A stretch of 64,000 bases of DNA from NCBI GenBank assembly GCA_037367355.1, contig CM074699.1:1054001-1118000 (forward strand). The letters are read 5' to 3'. This stretch comes from Neoscytalidium dimidiatum (taxonomy: Eukaryota; Ascomycota; Dothideomycetes; Botryosphaeriales; Botryosphaeriaceae). The notes under the pieces are model-generated. The model worked only from the letters and a program-made list of their open reading frames with translations, made no database searches and was not told the DNA's origin. Position 1 is the first letter of the stretch, and each line of letters begins with the position of its first letter. Shown one piece after another: positions 34,851-47,700 of this stretch. The position numbers were made by a program, and so were the translations under genes.

Positions 34851-37293
34851 TCACCGATCCTGGGTCTTGGTGTGTTCAACCACCACCTCGCCTGACGTGA
34901 CATTATCCTTCCGGACTGCGGTAACCTCGTCTTCAACCACTTCATCGCTGTCACTTTCATCTTCGAGATCCGCTTCAATCTCCTCGCTCTCCGTGACATG
35001 TGATTGACGTCTTGGCGACATGGATTCCCCCCCGCTCATTTGCCATTCCATAAGCTTGGAAAATGCTCCGTCCGGGCGGGAGGAGAGCTCCGCGTACGTT
35101 CCCTCCTCTGCCACGCGACCGTCTGAACTGAGACAGATGATACGATCAGACCGCTTGATGGTGGAGAGACGGTGTGCGATGCTGATTGTTGTGTTATTGC
35201 CCCTTAGAAGGGCGCCAAGGGCCTGGTTGACGAGGGTTTCGGACTCTGCGTCCAAGGCGCTGGTAGCTTCATCGAGAATAAGAATGTCAGGCTGCTTTAG
35301 CAGAGCTCGTGCGATGGCAATGCGCTGCTTTTGACCACCGGACAGCTGAGTCCCGCGGGCGCCAACATGAGTTTCGAGGCCGTCAGGCTTTGCTTTCGTT
35401 AGCTGACAGTCCTGGCTATGATTAAGATAGACTTACGAAATCGCTGATGAATTGGCAGTTGGCCTTCCTCGCTGCTGCAACAATTTCAGCTCGGGTTGCG
35501 TTCGGTATGCCATATGCAATATTCTCTGCAATCGTGCCAGAGAACAAGACAGGTTCCTGCCCAACGAAGCCAATTTTGCGCCGAAGCTGCTTGGCATTCA
35601 TGTTGATGATATCCTTCCCATTGATTGTGATCCTCCCAGTGGTGGGAGTGTAGAACCGAAGTAGAAGACTTGCTACGGTAGACTTTCCTGCGCCACTTGG
35701 AGCAACAATTGCGACATTGGTCCCTTCTGGAATTTCAAAGTTGAGATCCTGGAAGATAGTAACAGCAGGCCTAGTAGGATAGCTGAAAGAGACGTTTTCG
35801 AATCTGATGGGACCACGAGCAGACTTGACGGGTTCGCCCACTGTTGGTGGGATCGTGGGGTTGCGGTCCTGCAATTCGAAAAGTCGACTCGCAGCTCCGA
35901 CACCTTTCATCAACTCAGAATAGAAGCCCGAAAGACCGAACATGCTGGATCCAGCATAGGCAGTGTACATGAGGAAGGATGACAGCTCTCCAATGCTGAT
36001 GGCACCAGACTTGACCATTCCGCCACCAACATAAAGGACTGCCAGGATAGTGATATTACCCATCAATCCCGTGCTTCCAAAGAAGGTGGCCGCAACTAAT
36101 GCTTCTCTCTTGCCGAGCTCGAATATCCTTTTAACCTGACGGTTGTAACGGCGAACTTCCTGGATCTCTCCTGCGAAAGCTTGGGAAGTTCGAACGTTAC
36201 CGAGACGTTCTTCGGCGATTTTCGTTAGAGTTCCAAGGTTCTTCTGGATCTTTCGACTGATGTTGCGCATGTACCTGCCGAAGAGGAAGGCAGCAACAGC
36301 GACAGGAGGAAACATGATGCCAAGAACACCCGTAAGCTTTAGAGACACCCACCCCATCATACCCAAGCCGGCGGCTCCACTGACAAGAGATCTGAGACCG
36401 TCTGAGAGATTCTGAGTGATACTCTTTCCAACGATTATGCTATCCGAACCCAAACGAGAGATGAGATCTCCAACCCGGTTGGCATCGAAGAACTCAGCAT
36501 TCTGGATGAAAATCTTCCGGTAAAGCTGCGACCTCAACCGTGCGACGATCCTTTCTCCAACTATTCGCAGAATTATGATACGTCCGTAGTTTGCGCCGGC
36601 ACCGATCACAAGAACACCAGCAAGTGCCGTATAGAAGGTCTTGATATCCAAGCCGAAGAGCAGTTCTTTGCTATCATTGGTGGCGATGTCGATGATTTTA
36701 CCAATAGAGAACGGGATGGACATAGAAACAGAGGACGAGATCAACAGGAACATGAAAGCTAGAGCCAGCGACTTCGCTTCGGGTCTTGCAATCCTTATGA
36801 GACGGACGATTTCCGTCCAGCCACCGGGTCTGCCTTTGCTGACGCCATCCTTGCTTAGCTTTGCGCTGAGATTGACCTGAGCAGCGGCCGAAGCCTTCTC
36901 AGACTTCGTGAAATCGCGCTCTTCCTCGTCGACTTCCTCTTTGTTCACGACTCCCTTGCTCTTCATCTCATCTTGGTATGACTGACGAGCCTCGGCGAGA
37001 ACTCTTGAAGTAGTGAAGACTCTGACTGACGTCTGAAAACCATTCGTAGGCTTCGCATTCGGTCTGAGAAGGGCGGCGGCTCGCTGGCATACCGGTGACG
37101 TCGTCGGCACGAGAGATGCCTGGCGGGAAAACGAAGACGGCGTCGAGGAGAAAGCTCTCTGCGTGATGAGCGATCGAGCGGCCCAATTTGCAATTGGCGA
37201 GTCGGAAAGCACTCTGGAGAGCCGAACGGACGTACCCGGAGCGCTGGAGGCTCCAGGAAGGGCGAGGCGCGAGCAGCGCATAATTCGGCGCAT
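34851..37293 (-). CDS. Mitochondrial half ABC transporter, MDL1/MDL2 (ABCB) type
   Basis: There are two exons, 37293-35437 and 35387-34851, with a 49-base intron in phase 0. The product is 797 residues. The N-terminal ~110 residues are rich in R, S and A and acid-poor, fitting a mitochondrial presequence. The six-helix domain spans about 170-460 and includes [14 protein letters not shown] and [16 protein letters not shown]. The nucleotide-binding domain has the Walker A motif [18 protein letters not shown] near residue 530, [20 protein letters not shown], the signature [16 protein letters not shown], Walker [13 protein letters not shown] and the H-loop [10 protein letters not shown]. The acidic C-terminal tail ([22 protein letters not shown]) is a fungal extension. 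MDL1 exports peptides from the matrix in yeast. Assignment between MDL1 and MDL2 needs a tree. The gene is divergent from cdc37. Confidence 0.92.
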
Positions 37294-37787
37294 GTCGCGG
37301 AGACGGTAGGTGAGGAGCGCGTCTTACCAGCGGCAAGGACGGATGGTGTGGAAGTCGGCGACAGAGCAAGACCGTGCGACGCGCGTGAACATGATGGAGC
37401 AGTGGGCGTGGTGGAGGGATGGACGTTGCAGGCTTGTGAAAATGTCCTGCCGCAGTAATGACGCCGGCTATGTAGATGGGCGGCGTGCAGGGGCCTAAGG
37501 CCTAAACGCGCTGCTGAGGGTCCCATCGCGAGCAAGAGCCGCCAAGACTTCCTGGTCGAAACGGAAAGAAAGACTGGAGGTGCCCGTGTCTGCCTACATA
37601 ACGTTTCCCTTCATTTTGGCCTCCAACTGACGCACCCACACCTAAACACACTTCAGCTCTCCCCTGATTCAACTGAGCCTCCCTGTTGCAGAAAGACCGC
37701 ATATACACTGCGACAACTCGACGACCAACGTCATAGCTCGTCAATACTCCGCCATCCACCTCTAGAACCTCCTACCACAGCCCAAAA
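37294..37787. promoter_or_regulatory. Divergent promoter between the MDL-type gene and cdc37
   Basis: These 494 bases separate two divergent start codons. The cdc37 side is C- and A-rich leader. I did not find a clear heat-shock element by eye. Confidence 0.5.
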
Positions 37788-39342
37788 ATGCCAATTGACT
37801 ATAGCAAGTGGGATGCCTTGGAGCTTAGCGATGACTCCGATATCGAAGTCCACCCGAACGTCGACAAGCGCTCCTTCATCCGGGCAAAGCAAACCCAGAT
37901 TCACATGGAGCGCGCCCAGCGCCGTCACCAGATCACGACCTTGAAATATGAGCGTATCATCAACGATGGCTTGATGGAGCGTATCGACAACCTTCTTACC
38001 GCCCTCAAGTCTCATCGCGACAATGCTTCTTCCGAGAACGCCGACCAACTCGTCTTCCAATCCATGATGGAGTCCGCCGTCGACCCCTCCAAAGACCAAC
38101 CCCCGCCACCGCCCGAAGGAGTGCATACTCAAATTAAGGAGAAGCCGACGTGGTCACAGATGTTGGCAGCGCTTGTAGATGAGGTTAAGAAGGAAGTTGA
38201 CGAGCAAAAGCCTGAGAACCGCTACGAGGGGTTCATCACCCAGGTCCAGTCGCATAGGGACAGAGTGGCCGGCCTGCAGAAGGAATTACTGGACAAGCTA
38301 GCTGAGCTGGAGCGGGAGGAAAAGAGGCACATCACAAGTGACGATATCCACACTGGATTTGATTACTCGAACGTGAAAAAGTCTTCTGACCAGCCGTCAT
38401 CCTCCACGCCCACGCAGAAATCGGAAACGGTCGAACTACTGAACCCTGGCCGCCCGGATATTTCCCGCGCTGATACTGGCCAGTCTTCGGGAGCGGATGC
38501 AGATATTGAAGATGAAGACCCCGACAATATCAAGGCTAGCCCTGATGCCAAGGAGTTTGCGAAAATCAAGATGGGCGACTACACTGCGTGTATGCAGTAT
38601 ATTTCGTCGCATCCCAATATTCTGAAGGAAAAGGAGACTGATGGTCTTTTGGTGGAGGCTTTCGATGCGGAACTGGAGGGTCAGCACCAGTATGCGCACC
38701 AGTGTGTGCACCAAGCATTGCTCATTCAGTACTGCCGTCAGCTTGGCAGAGATGGCGTGCAACTATTCTTCAAGCGGTAAGTCGAGGTTGGAAGCAATAT
38801 AGCCTAGCATACACTAACAGGATCACAGCATCTCGACCAAAGATCACCAAGCTCGGAAGCTTTTCAAGGACGATGTCGACAACACCTACAAGCGTATTCA
38901 CACGCGTGCTGCCGAGATTCGTGAGGAGCGCAAGAATAACCCCGAGCCGGAGGGTGTTGAACAGATCCAACTGCACGCAGTCGATCCCAATACTACCATC
39001 AATATTCGCCTTCCTTACCCTGTGGACGAATCAAACCCAGAGTCGCTCACGGAGGAGAACAAGATCGCGAGGAGCATTTTTGAAAGCTTCCCGCCTGGAT
39101 TGCAGAGGGCGCTCGAGAGTGGGAAGCTTGATGAAGTGAATAAGGTCTTGGCGAAGATGAGTGTCGATGAGGCAGAGCAGGTGGTCGAGCAGCTGGGCAA
39201 CGGTGGTATGCTTAGCTTGGAAGAGGGCGTGATTGATGCCACGACGGAAGAGGGCCAGGCAAAGGTGAAGGAGATTGAGGCGACGGGTCGCATGCCGGGG
39301 CAAGTTGTAGACGAGTCGCAGTTGGCGGCGGACCCCGAGTAG
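37788..39342 (+). CDS. cdc37: Hsp90 co-chaperone Cdc37
   Basis: There are two exons, 37788-38776 and 38829-39342, with a 52-base intron. The join gives FFKRISTKDHQARKLF and 500 residues in total. The N-terminus begins MPIDYSKWDALELSDDSDIEVHPNVDKRS, the hallmark of Cdc37. It includes the DDSD serine that casein kinase 2 phosphorylates in the family. It is followed by the kinase-binding coiled coil (SFIRAKQTQIHMERAQRR). The central Hsp90-binding domain lies around residues 270-400, with EFAKIKMGDYTACMQYISSHP and EAFDAELEGQ. The C-terminal domain contains ESFPPGLQRALESGKLDEVNKVL. The protein loads protein kinases onto Hsp90 in the cytosol. The length is typical for filamentous ascomycetes. Confidence 0.96.
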
Positions 39343-39884
39343 GTGGCATCAGGCATGTGAACGGCGTTGGTGGTTTACGATATCAGGGTGGTTTACTGCA
39401 TACGGTAGTGACATGACTCGGTAGACTGTGTATCAGTAACGGTCAGGATGTAATGCGAGAGTGCATTTGACACTTTGTGAGCTGTTCGGCTCGGTCGTTG
39501 TGAAGCGAAAGCGCTCCGTCGACCTGCTAGGCTTTGTTTACAGTCGCTGCCAAAGTCGCGCAAGAGAAATCGCTATCTTCGCAGAGAGGGCGGTTGAAAC
39601 AACGTCCGTATGACGCCAGGCGGGCAGGCAGTCATCCTTCCCTGTCGGGGCCGGCCGCGGTTTCGCCGATCGGGGCGCGGCAATGCTCCGCAAGGTCGAC
39701 TGTCGTCCTTGGTGTCACAGCTACTCTTCAGCCCTACATACCAAGCTCCCCTCCAAGTGCTCGCCGAGCATTCCGTCTTGCCTGCCACGTAGTATGAAGC
39801 GTCAGTCCCAGCGCCCGCAGCACCGTCCTCTCCTATGCGCGCTGACCCCCCGATCCAGCTAAATGAGCCCCTCCATCCGCGACC
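39343..39884. other. Intergenic region between cdc37 and the TBC gene
   Basis: These 542 bases separate two plus-strand genes. They should hold the cdc37 terminator and the TBC-gene promoter. No further gene is seen. Confidence 0.55.
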
Positions 39885-42800
39885 ATGTTCAACATCTCGA
39901 GCTTGGTGCAGAAGGCCCAGCAGTTCATTGAGCCCTCGCTCGCCCTCACCAGCCCTGGCTCCGACCGCCGCCCTTCCAAAGCCACCCTCTTCCGCCACCA
40001 ATTCCGCCTTCCCGAGTCCCAGAACCCCCTCCAGGAGATCGCTGCCGAGCTGACCCTTCCCGGACACCATACCACCCGCACAAGTCAGGACAGCCAGCAT
40101 GCGGACAGGCATCAGGGCAACCACTATGTTGGAAAGCTACATCTTAGCGAGCAGTTCCTGTGTTTCTCCACGCAAAGCTCGAGCTTCTTGTCAACCGCCA
40201 GCTTGAGCGCTAGCTCCGTCTTTACGGGGCAGACTCATGGGGCCGGACCTGCGGGCAATGGATTTACGCTCCCCCTATGCGCCATCCGCCGCGTTGAGCG
40301 CCTCCACAGCCAGAGCTACATGTTTGCGCTTGCCATTACAACCATTAACGGCATGATCGATGCCAGTAGGGCGAAGAAGGAGGGTATCGCACCGCAGAAG
40401 CTGACCATACAGCTGGCCGGAAGCAGGCAGCAATGCGAGCGCTTTTGCGACGCCCTGAAACGAGGTCTTCGCGAAGGGGTCAAGGACGTAGAGAACCTCA
40501 AGACAGTAGTGCAGACATGCTACTCGGAGTTCTTGCTTTCTGAAGATGCGAATGCGAAGGATGGTAATGGCACCAAACGGCAACCTCCGGATACGGGCCT
40601 GGGAATGCAGTTCAAGTACCCTGGCAACCCGCGCAAGCTGCGCGAACCTACGAAAATAAGACTATGGCGGGAGTACCTTAGAGGTATGGTGGTGCTGCAA
40701 ATATCAAATGGCGGATTACTAACCTCGAACAGAAAACGGCCGAAACGCGACCCTGATCCGCCAGCCTACATTCCATAAACTCATCCGCGTCGGTCTACCG
40801 AATCGTCTGAGAGGCGAAATTTGGGAACTTACCTCTGGATCATTCTTCCTCCGCCTTCAAAATCCTAAACTCTACGAGGAAACTCTTACGAAGCATACGG
40901 GAAGGGAGTCGCTTGCCATAGACGAGATTGAGAAGGATCTCAACAGAAGTTTACCCGAATATCCCGGATTTCAGAGCGACGAGGGCATTGATCGCCTTAG
41001 GCGAGTCTTGACGGCGTACAGTTGGACTAATCCTGAGGTCGGGTATTGCCAAGCTATGAACATTGTCGTAGCTGCGCTTCTTATGTATGTGCATCGCATT
41101 ATACAGCATTTGGCTAAGCTAATGATCGCAGCTACATGTCCGAGTCACAAGCCTTCTTCCTTCTCTCCATATTATGTGATCGCCTACTACCAGGATACTA
41201 TTCAACGACCATGTACGGAACTTTACTAGACCAACGTGTCTTCGAATCGCTCGTGGAAAAGACCATGCCTATCCTATGGGATCACCTACAGAAACATGAC
41301 ATCCAACTATCGGTCGTGTCCCTTCCTTGGTTCCTTTCGCTCTACATCAATTCTATGCCCTTGATCTTCGCTTTCCGTGTTCTGGATGTTTTCTTTCTGG
41401 AAGGTCCCAAGGTTCTGTTTCAAATCGGCCTTGCGATCCTTCGCATTAATGGAGAAGAGTTACTTGACGCCACGGATGATGGAACTTTCATCTCCGTTTT
41501 GAAGACCTACTTCGCTCGATTGGACGAGTCCGCTCATCCCAAATCCGACAATCCTAAATTGAGGGCGGTCACCAAGTTCCAGGAACTCATGGTCATTGCA
41601 TTTAAGGAGTTTGCTGGAATAACTCAAAATACTATCTCCGAGCAACGTGCGAAGCACAAGGAGGTCGTTTTGGACAACATCGAGAATTTCGCCAAGCGCA
41701 CCTCGTTAAGGAATCTCGGCACTGAAAGCAAGAAGCTTAGCGTGAACGACCTCGGCTTCCTCTATGACAAGTTTTATGGTGTTCTCTATGAGCGCCAGCA
41801 GAGATCTCAACAGGCAAAGCAAGAGGAGGAGAGGAGAGAAAGAGCGAGCAAAATGAGAGCATCACAACTCATTACTGGTTTCTCATTCGGTGGTGATGTC
41901 GAGAAGGGTAGAGTTGCTCTCGGGCCGAGCCCAACACAAATGGACTACGACGCGTTCAGAGAGTTCCTCGCAGGTGTGTATATCTCTATGCTAAACGTGA
42001 AATCAACGCTAAAAGTTAGAAGGCATCGCAAAATGGGCGGTAACGGATTCTCCTACCCCACCGACCGATCAAGATAAACAGGCGCATTCGTACTTTGGAA
42101 ATAATCGATCTCGCACAAGCCTTTCTCCATGGGGATCTGGTCCCGAACCTGCCGACCATGAGTTCATGCAACGGATTTTCCGCAAATGGGATCGGAGCAA
42201 TGAAGGGACTCTTAGTCTTCAGGACGTCGTGTCGGGATTTGCGGCAGTCAAAGGAAGCAAGGACATCATGACTAACATTCAGTACTTTTTCGAGCTTTAC
42301 GATGATGACGATGATGGTAGAGTGGATCGAGAAGGTATCCTGAGAATATCCGAGGCCTTGCTTTTCTTGACAAGACGAGGTCTGGACAACGGAGGATCTC
42401 CTACGATATCCACGAACGAACCCGCTTTGGCAGACGATCCAGAAGGGAAAACAGGCGACGAAGCGATTCTTAATAGCATCTCGGCGTTCATTCGGCGATG
42501 TTTTGAGTATGCGGATCCGGACCATGAAATCAACAAGAGTCAGGAGGTCAAAAATACCACGGACGCTGTGAACGATTTCAGCATTGGCGACGAGGATGAC
42601 GAAGAAAATCTCCTTGACGTTGATGACAAGCCAAAGTCCTCAGAGCCTTCTCCCAAGGCAGAAGAGGCAATAGGAGAGTCACCGACTTCTCCCAGGCCTG
42701 ATGTAACGTCCGCCAACGCCGCCTTGGACCCTGCTCATCCACTGCACATCACCCTTCCAACCTTCCGCATGGTCATCCTCGCCGACGAGACACTCGAGCA

Positions 42801-43386
42801 ATTTTTCGACCGTGCCTTTGCCAATTCCTTCCGCCTTTCCGACATCCCCACTTCCACCGGCGCTAACCTCACCACCTTCGCCAACGCCGGTCGCACGCCT
42901 ACTTCTGCTACCTCCGCCAGCGCCCCCTCTCTTCCATCCGTTCCAAGCACGGGAGGCATCGTCCCGCCCGGCAAAGGTCTGCGTGGAATGCTCGACAACA
43001 TCGTATCGGACGGCATGCGCGTGGCCGCTGAAGTCAAGCGCCGCATGGACGAGGCGCAGCGCGAGATGGAGCGCGCAGGCGGCCAGGCTCACGGTGACGA
43101 TGACGACGATGATGATGACGGCAAACATGGTGCAGGCGCAGAAACGAGGAGCTTGCACGAGAGGGACAGGGATCTACTTGAGGGCGCCGAGACGGAGGAT
43201 GTCGAGGAGAAGACGAAGGCGGAGGTGCAGAATTTGATGGATGCGGATACCGGGGAGGGTGCAGGTGGAAATAAGGGGAAGGAGGAGACGCTGGGGGAGG
43301 CGTTGAAGCCGAATAGGGACCGTGCGGCGAGTGACGCTAGTAGGAGGGTTGTGGAGTTCGATCGGGGGAGCACGTTAGGAGAGTAG
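39885..43386 (+). CDS. GRAM-TBC-EF-hand Rab GTPase-activating protein (Gyp2/TBC1D8-9 type)
   Basis: The gene has four exons: 39885-40683, 40733-41084, 41132-41973 and 42023-43386. All are in phase, giving 1118 residues. A GRAM-like domain occupies the N-terminal ~200 residues ([38 protein letters not shown]). The TBC domain starts near 287 with [13 protein letters not shown]. Its arginine finger is in [15 protein letters not shown] and its glutamine finger is in VGYCQAMN. A coiled segment with [12 protein letters not shown] follows. An EF-hand-like loop, [14 protein letters not shown], lies near residue 756, and acidic low-complexity stretches lie beyond. This order matches yeast Gyp2/Mdr1 and animal TBC1D8/9. 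These proteins stimulate GTP hydrolysis by Ypt/Rab GTPases in membrane traffic. All three introns are about 47-49 bases. Confidence 0.93.
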
Positions 43387-44793
43387 TGGCTGTCATACGT
43401 TTTGATGGGCTTTTCCTTGGCAGCATTTTGGTATCCCGGTTGGGGGATTCTTCCATGGCGTCTTCCTTTTTTCTCCTTTTCTTTTTCTATTTTGTTTTTG
43501 TAGTCAGCGTTTTATTCTATTACTTCCTTTGTTCTCCTTTGCTAGTCGTCGGTATTGAATAGTTCAAAGAGAGACGGAGGATTTGTTCATGGAGGATTTA
43601 TCGCTTGGTTCGTGCCTACTTCGCTTTCCCTTTTTTTTTATTTCCCTCTTTTGGCTTCCCGCTAGGGAGGGGCGATGGAGAAGCGGTAGATAGAATCGGG
43701 TCGTGAGCTTTTCCGCCTTTGTTTCTGTAGGATCAATGAAGAGATTTTTTTTCCCTTCAATGGAGCGATGCCTTGAGATAGTTGTGTCTGTTTCACTGCT
43801 TTTATGACTCTAAACATGGTGGGTTATAGTCAGATCGCTGCTTGCATAATATGATAAATCGTTTTGAGGCATTCTACCACTTCCACGTCCCCTGAAGAAG
43901 GTAAAGTCTATTCTCATGCGAATTCGCAAGATAATTCTTTGTATAGCAGTGACTGACAATCCGGGATTCATGTAGATTCAAGCAGACAATTACGATTGCT
44001 CATGGCATAAAAAAAACCAGTAATCGTCGGACTAGGCGACAAATGGACTGATTGGCAGTAACGATGGGCCAGGGAATCATGCTTAACGTCCCAAAATATT
44101 TTGCGGCACTCCCTTCAAGAGGACTCTTGCATGGCATGTATGATCTTTTTTCCAAGCTCCGGATAAATGTTCTGGGACATACCTGCATTTCTCCTTTAGC
44201 CTACCGCATTCTACATCCATCTAACGACCTGAACAACCTACCAATCGCCTTCTCCTGTAACTTCGGAACAGCACCACGGAGATGCTGGCTGCCAACGTTG
44301 TAGACTAAGGCCTCCTGCTGCCCAGCCTGCTTCGCAAGCATATCAGAGAACGCGCGCGACTGCGCAAAATCGTCATTTGAACCCGCACAGCCGTCTCATC
44401 TCCTGGCAGGTGTCAGTACCTCCGCAAAATGGGCGAAAGGGGCTCGACTCTTAACAGTCACCGAAGGTAATTGGAGGGCAAAGCTGAGCACAGGTGTGGC
44501 GTATCTCGAGTTGCCCTCAAGCACCAACGTGTGTGTAAGCTGCAGGACCAATCTGCACCCATACTACTGGAGCTGACTAATCTCACTGCCGTTCAGGCGA
44601 AGCGAAGCAATGACACCAAAGCTATCCATCACACGCACTTCCTACCGAGATCAGATGCATAACTGTATTTGTAAGTACGGAATATACTATTATTTAGAGC
44701 GTGAAGCAAGTAGTCATCATCCCCTCTCTAGTAATTTCGATTTCGGCCGCTTTCTCTTTCTAAAAACGCCAACAACTTCTCTCTAAGTAACCT
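43387..44793. other. Convergent intergenic region, no gene seen
   Basis: About 1.4 kb lies between convergent stops. The first 400 bases are T-rich, typical of a 3' UTR and terminator. The remainder has short frames only, and I recognise no gene. Confidence 0.6.
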
Positions 44794-47700
44794 CTATTCA
44801 GCCTTCTTTGTTGCTTTGGTCCTGAGCTTCATCAACAGAAAAACTAGAGCATAGCAACCAACTGCAAATACAACTGTGATCCCGGCATTCCGCCATCCGT
44901 AATACTCATCCTTGAGGTTTAGCGTTTTGAGGAAGTCCCCACCGGTGTTGTACTGGCAGACGCGACAACCGGCTGTCGCTTCTGGGTTCAGTAAATTTGT
45001 GCTGGTGCCGGCGCCTTGCTGATAGGCGAAGAGGTATTCGCCGCACGTCTGGTTGGATGGGGGGTCAAAAATTGCGAGCTCGTCGGTGTTGCAAGAGACT
45101 GATTGCCCCCAGGTGCTGAATACAAGAAGGGAACTCATGATGTAATTGAAAGGATCGAGATAGTAAATCCTGTCGTTGCAACCGTCAGCTTTCGTGGAGG
45201 GAGCCGATACTAAAGGCGTCCGGGACTTACCAATATCGCCAGAATGGCTCAATCTGGCTGTAGGGGACCATGACGCCGCAGAAGGAGACCAGAGTTGTGA
45301 TGACGAGGGGATTGACCAGCGCTGCGAACACGGCGTTTGGGGCATACGCGGCGATCATCTGTCCAATTCCAGTATACACGCACTCGTAAAGTATCTATGA
45401 TAGTCTGTTAGAGCAAGAGCACCAATCCGACCTGTGGAGGGGAAGGGGGGAGAGAAGACGTACAACAACGAAGAACGTGCTCCCAGCGTACTTGGACGCG
45501 CTCGGCAAACCGGCCGTGTAGTACCAGCATACGAAGTATAGGACTGCGCAGACGATCAAATATGGAATCTCCGATATAATCAGCCCAGTTACGAACGGAG
45601 CCCAATGATACATCTTGCTTTTCTTCTCGCGGGCCTCGTAAATATCGCGGCGATCAATAAAGAGCGGCTGTAGTTGGGAAATAACTCCTGGGGCCACAAA
45701 AATGAAGTTAAAGACGCTAAAAAGATGGAACTGTAGGTCTTCTAGACTATCTCTAATCATCCAGAATGAGAAGCCGTTCAGTAGTGCCAGGCTAATATGT
45801 AGGATGAACTTATTATCCAGGTACTCGGTGTTACAGAACAACGCGACGTTCATACGATGAGTAACGATTTTTACCTGCTCCCACATAGGTGCCGCAAATT
45901 CGTGCCCGTCGTCGAAAGTCCCTGGTGGATTTGCAGCCGCAGTGGCGATAATCCTATCCAGGTCCTTCTTAAGCTTCTCGTGCTCGGGCGATTGTAGCCA
46001 GATGCTATTCCAGTCTTTGTCTGCCGAGCTTCCGGATACCACTTCGACGATATGCTCGGCAGGATTGGCTTCTCGTGGGCATGGTGCACCGTAGCGGCCG
46101 AAGTAGTCCTTGACAGTCCTTGCGTTCTCGCCGATATCTCCGAAATAGACGGTCTTACCGCCGGATGCAAGGAGGAGGAGCGTGTCGAATTGCGTAAATA
46201 TTTGCGCTGACGGTTGATGAATAGTAACTAAAACGGCCTGGCCAGCCTCTGCAAGCTTACGTAAAAAGCGTACCGTATTATAAGCCGCCTGGCCGTCGAG
46301 ACCCGAGGTGGGCTCGTCTAGAAATATAAGGATACTAGGCTTCGCGACTAGCTCGACACCAATAGTAAGGCGCTTACGCTGCTCTACCGAGAGGCCGGCA
46401 CCGGGGCGGCCGACAAGGGTATGTTCGATATCGTGTAGTTCTAAGAGGTCGATAATCGTATCGACATAGCGTAACTTTTCCTCATGCGGGGTGTAGCGAG
46501 ATTGACGGAGCAGGGCAGAAAATTCAAGAGCCTCGCGCACGGTAGCCAGGGGCTCGTGTACGTCCAACTGCTCGACATAGCCAGCGGACCGTTGAAAAGA
46601 TATAGGAAGAGGGCGGCCATCAACTAAAACCGAGCCAGAGATAGTGCCCTCGGTCTTACGTTGAGCTAGAACGTCAAGAAGGGTGGTTTTACCGGCGCCA
46701 GAGGATCCCATAAGTGCGCCAAGCATGCCGGGTTTAACATATCCTTGAACGTTATCGAGAAGAACGCGGCTACCAGAAGGAGTTTTGACCGTATATTTGA
46801 GGTTCTTCCATGTGAAAATGCTTGTATTGGAAAGTAACTGGTCTGAGAGATCATCGTCTACCGTTCTTGAGGATGAAGCGGCGCGAGGCGCTTCAGTGAC
46901 TGGCGACTCCTTGTCTGGCGGTTGGATCCTCACGTGTTGCTGCTGTTCCCGTGGAATCAGGAGGCTGCGCCCGCCTTCACCCATCTGCTTCCACTTTGAG
47001 GTAAAGAAGATCGTGAGCGCGACGAAGAGGACCCACCACGCCCAGATAACGCCAAAATTGCGCCATACATGCTCGTGGCTAAACGATAAGGCGGCAAGAT
47101 ATTCATCCCCCGTGACGCTTCTTGCTCCAGGACGCGCACCAAGGACACCGGTACAGGCTTGTCCACCCGCGCCGGTGCTATAGCCAGGACCGCTGGGAAC
47201 GATATTAGGACCAACGCAAGGAATATCCTGCCCATAGAATTCATTGCCGAGTAAGGCCTCGAATGCGTAAGCCATAGGATCAACCCAAAAGATCCAAACG
47301 AACCAGGGGTGCATCTTAGGCTTGATAATCATGTAGCCCATATAAAGAAAGAAACGATTAGAAGCCCCGAGGCCTTGGTTGCTGCGTCGAACGTAGGGAA
47401 GAGAGCGCCAATCAGACGGAAAAAGGCCGTCATAGCCATAGCCGAGGCAAAAGTGATAAGCCAGTAAGTAAAGAAAGCTTCGGCGCTCCGTTCTAAGCCA
47501 ACCATGAAATATAAGACTAAACCAAAGTGGGACACTTGGAATAGTAGGACTGGGATATCGGTAGTAATCTGGGCAATACAGAAGGCTGCCGGATGATAGA
47601 GAGCAAAAGAACGATGTTTCGCTAATACTGGTCTGCCGGTGAACGAGTCTGTGACTTCGGAGAGCGAGATAAGAGCCGGATATAGAATAGAGAAGAATAG

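Noticed and set aside
39022..39342. Separate small gene after the cdc37 frame
   Set aside because: It is the second exon of cdc37; the intron join is in phase and gives the full-length family protein.
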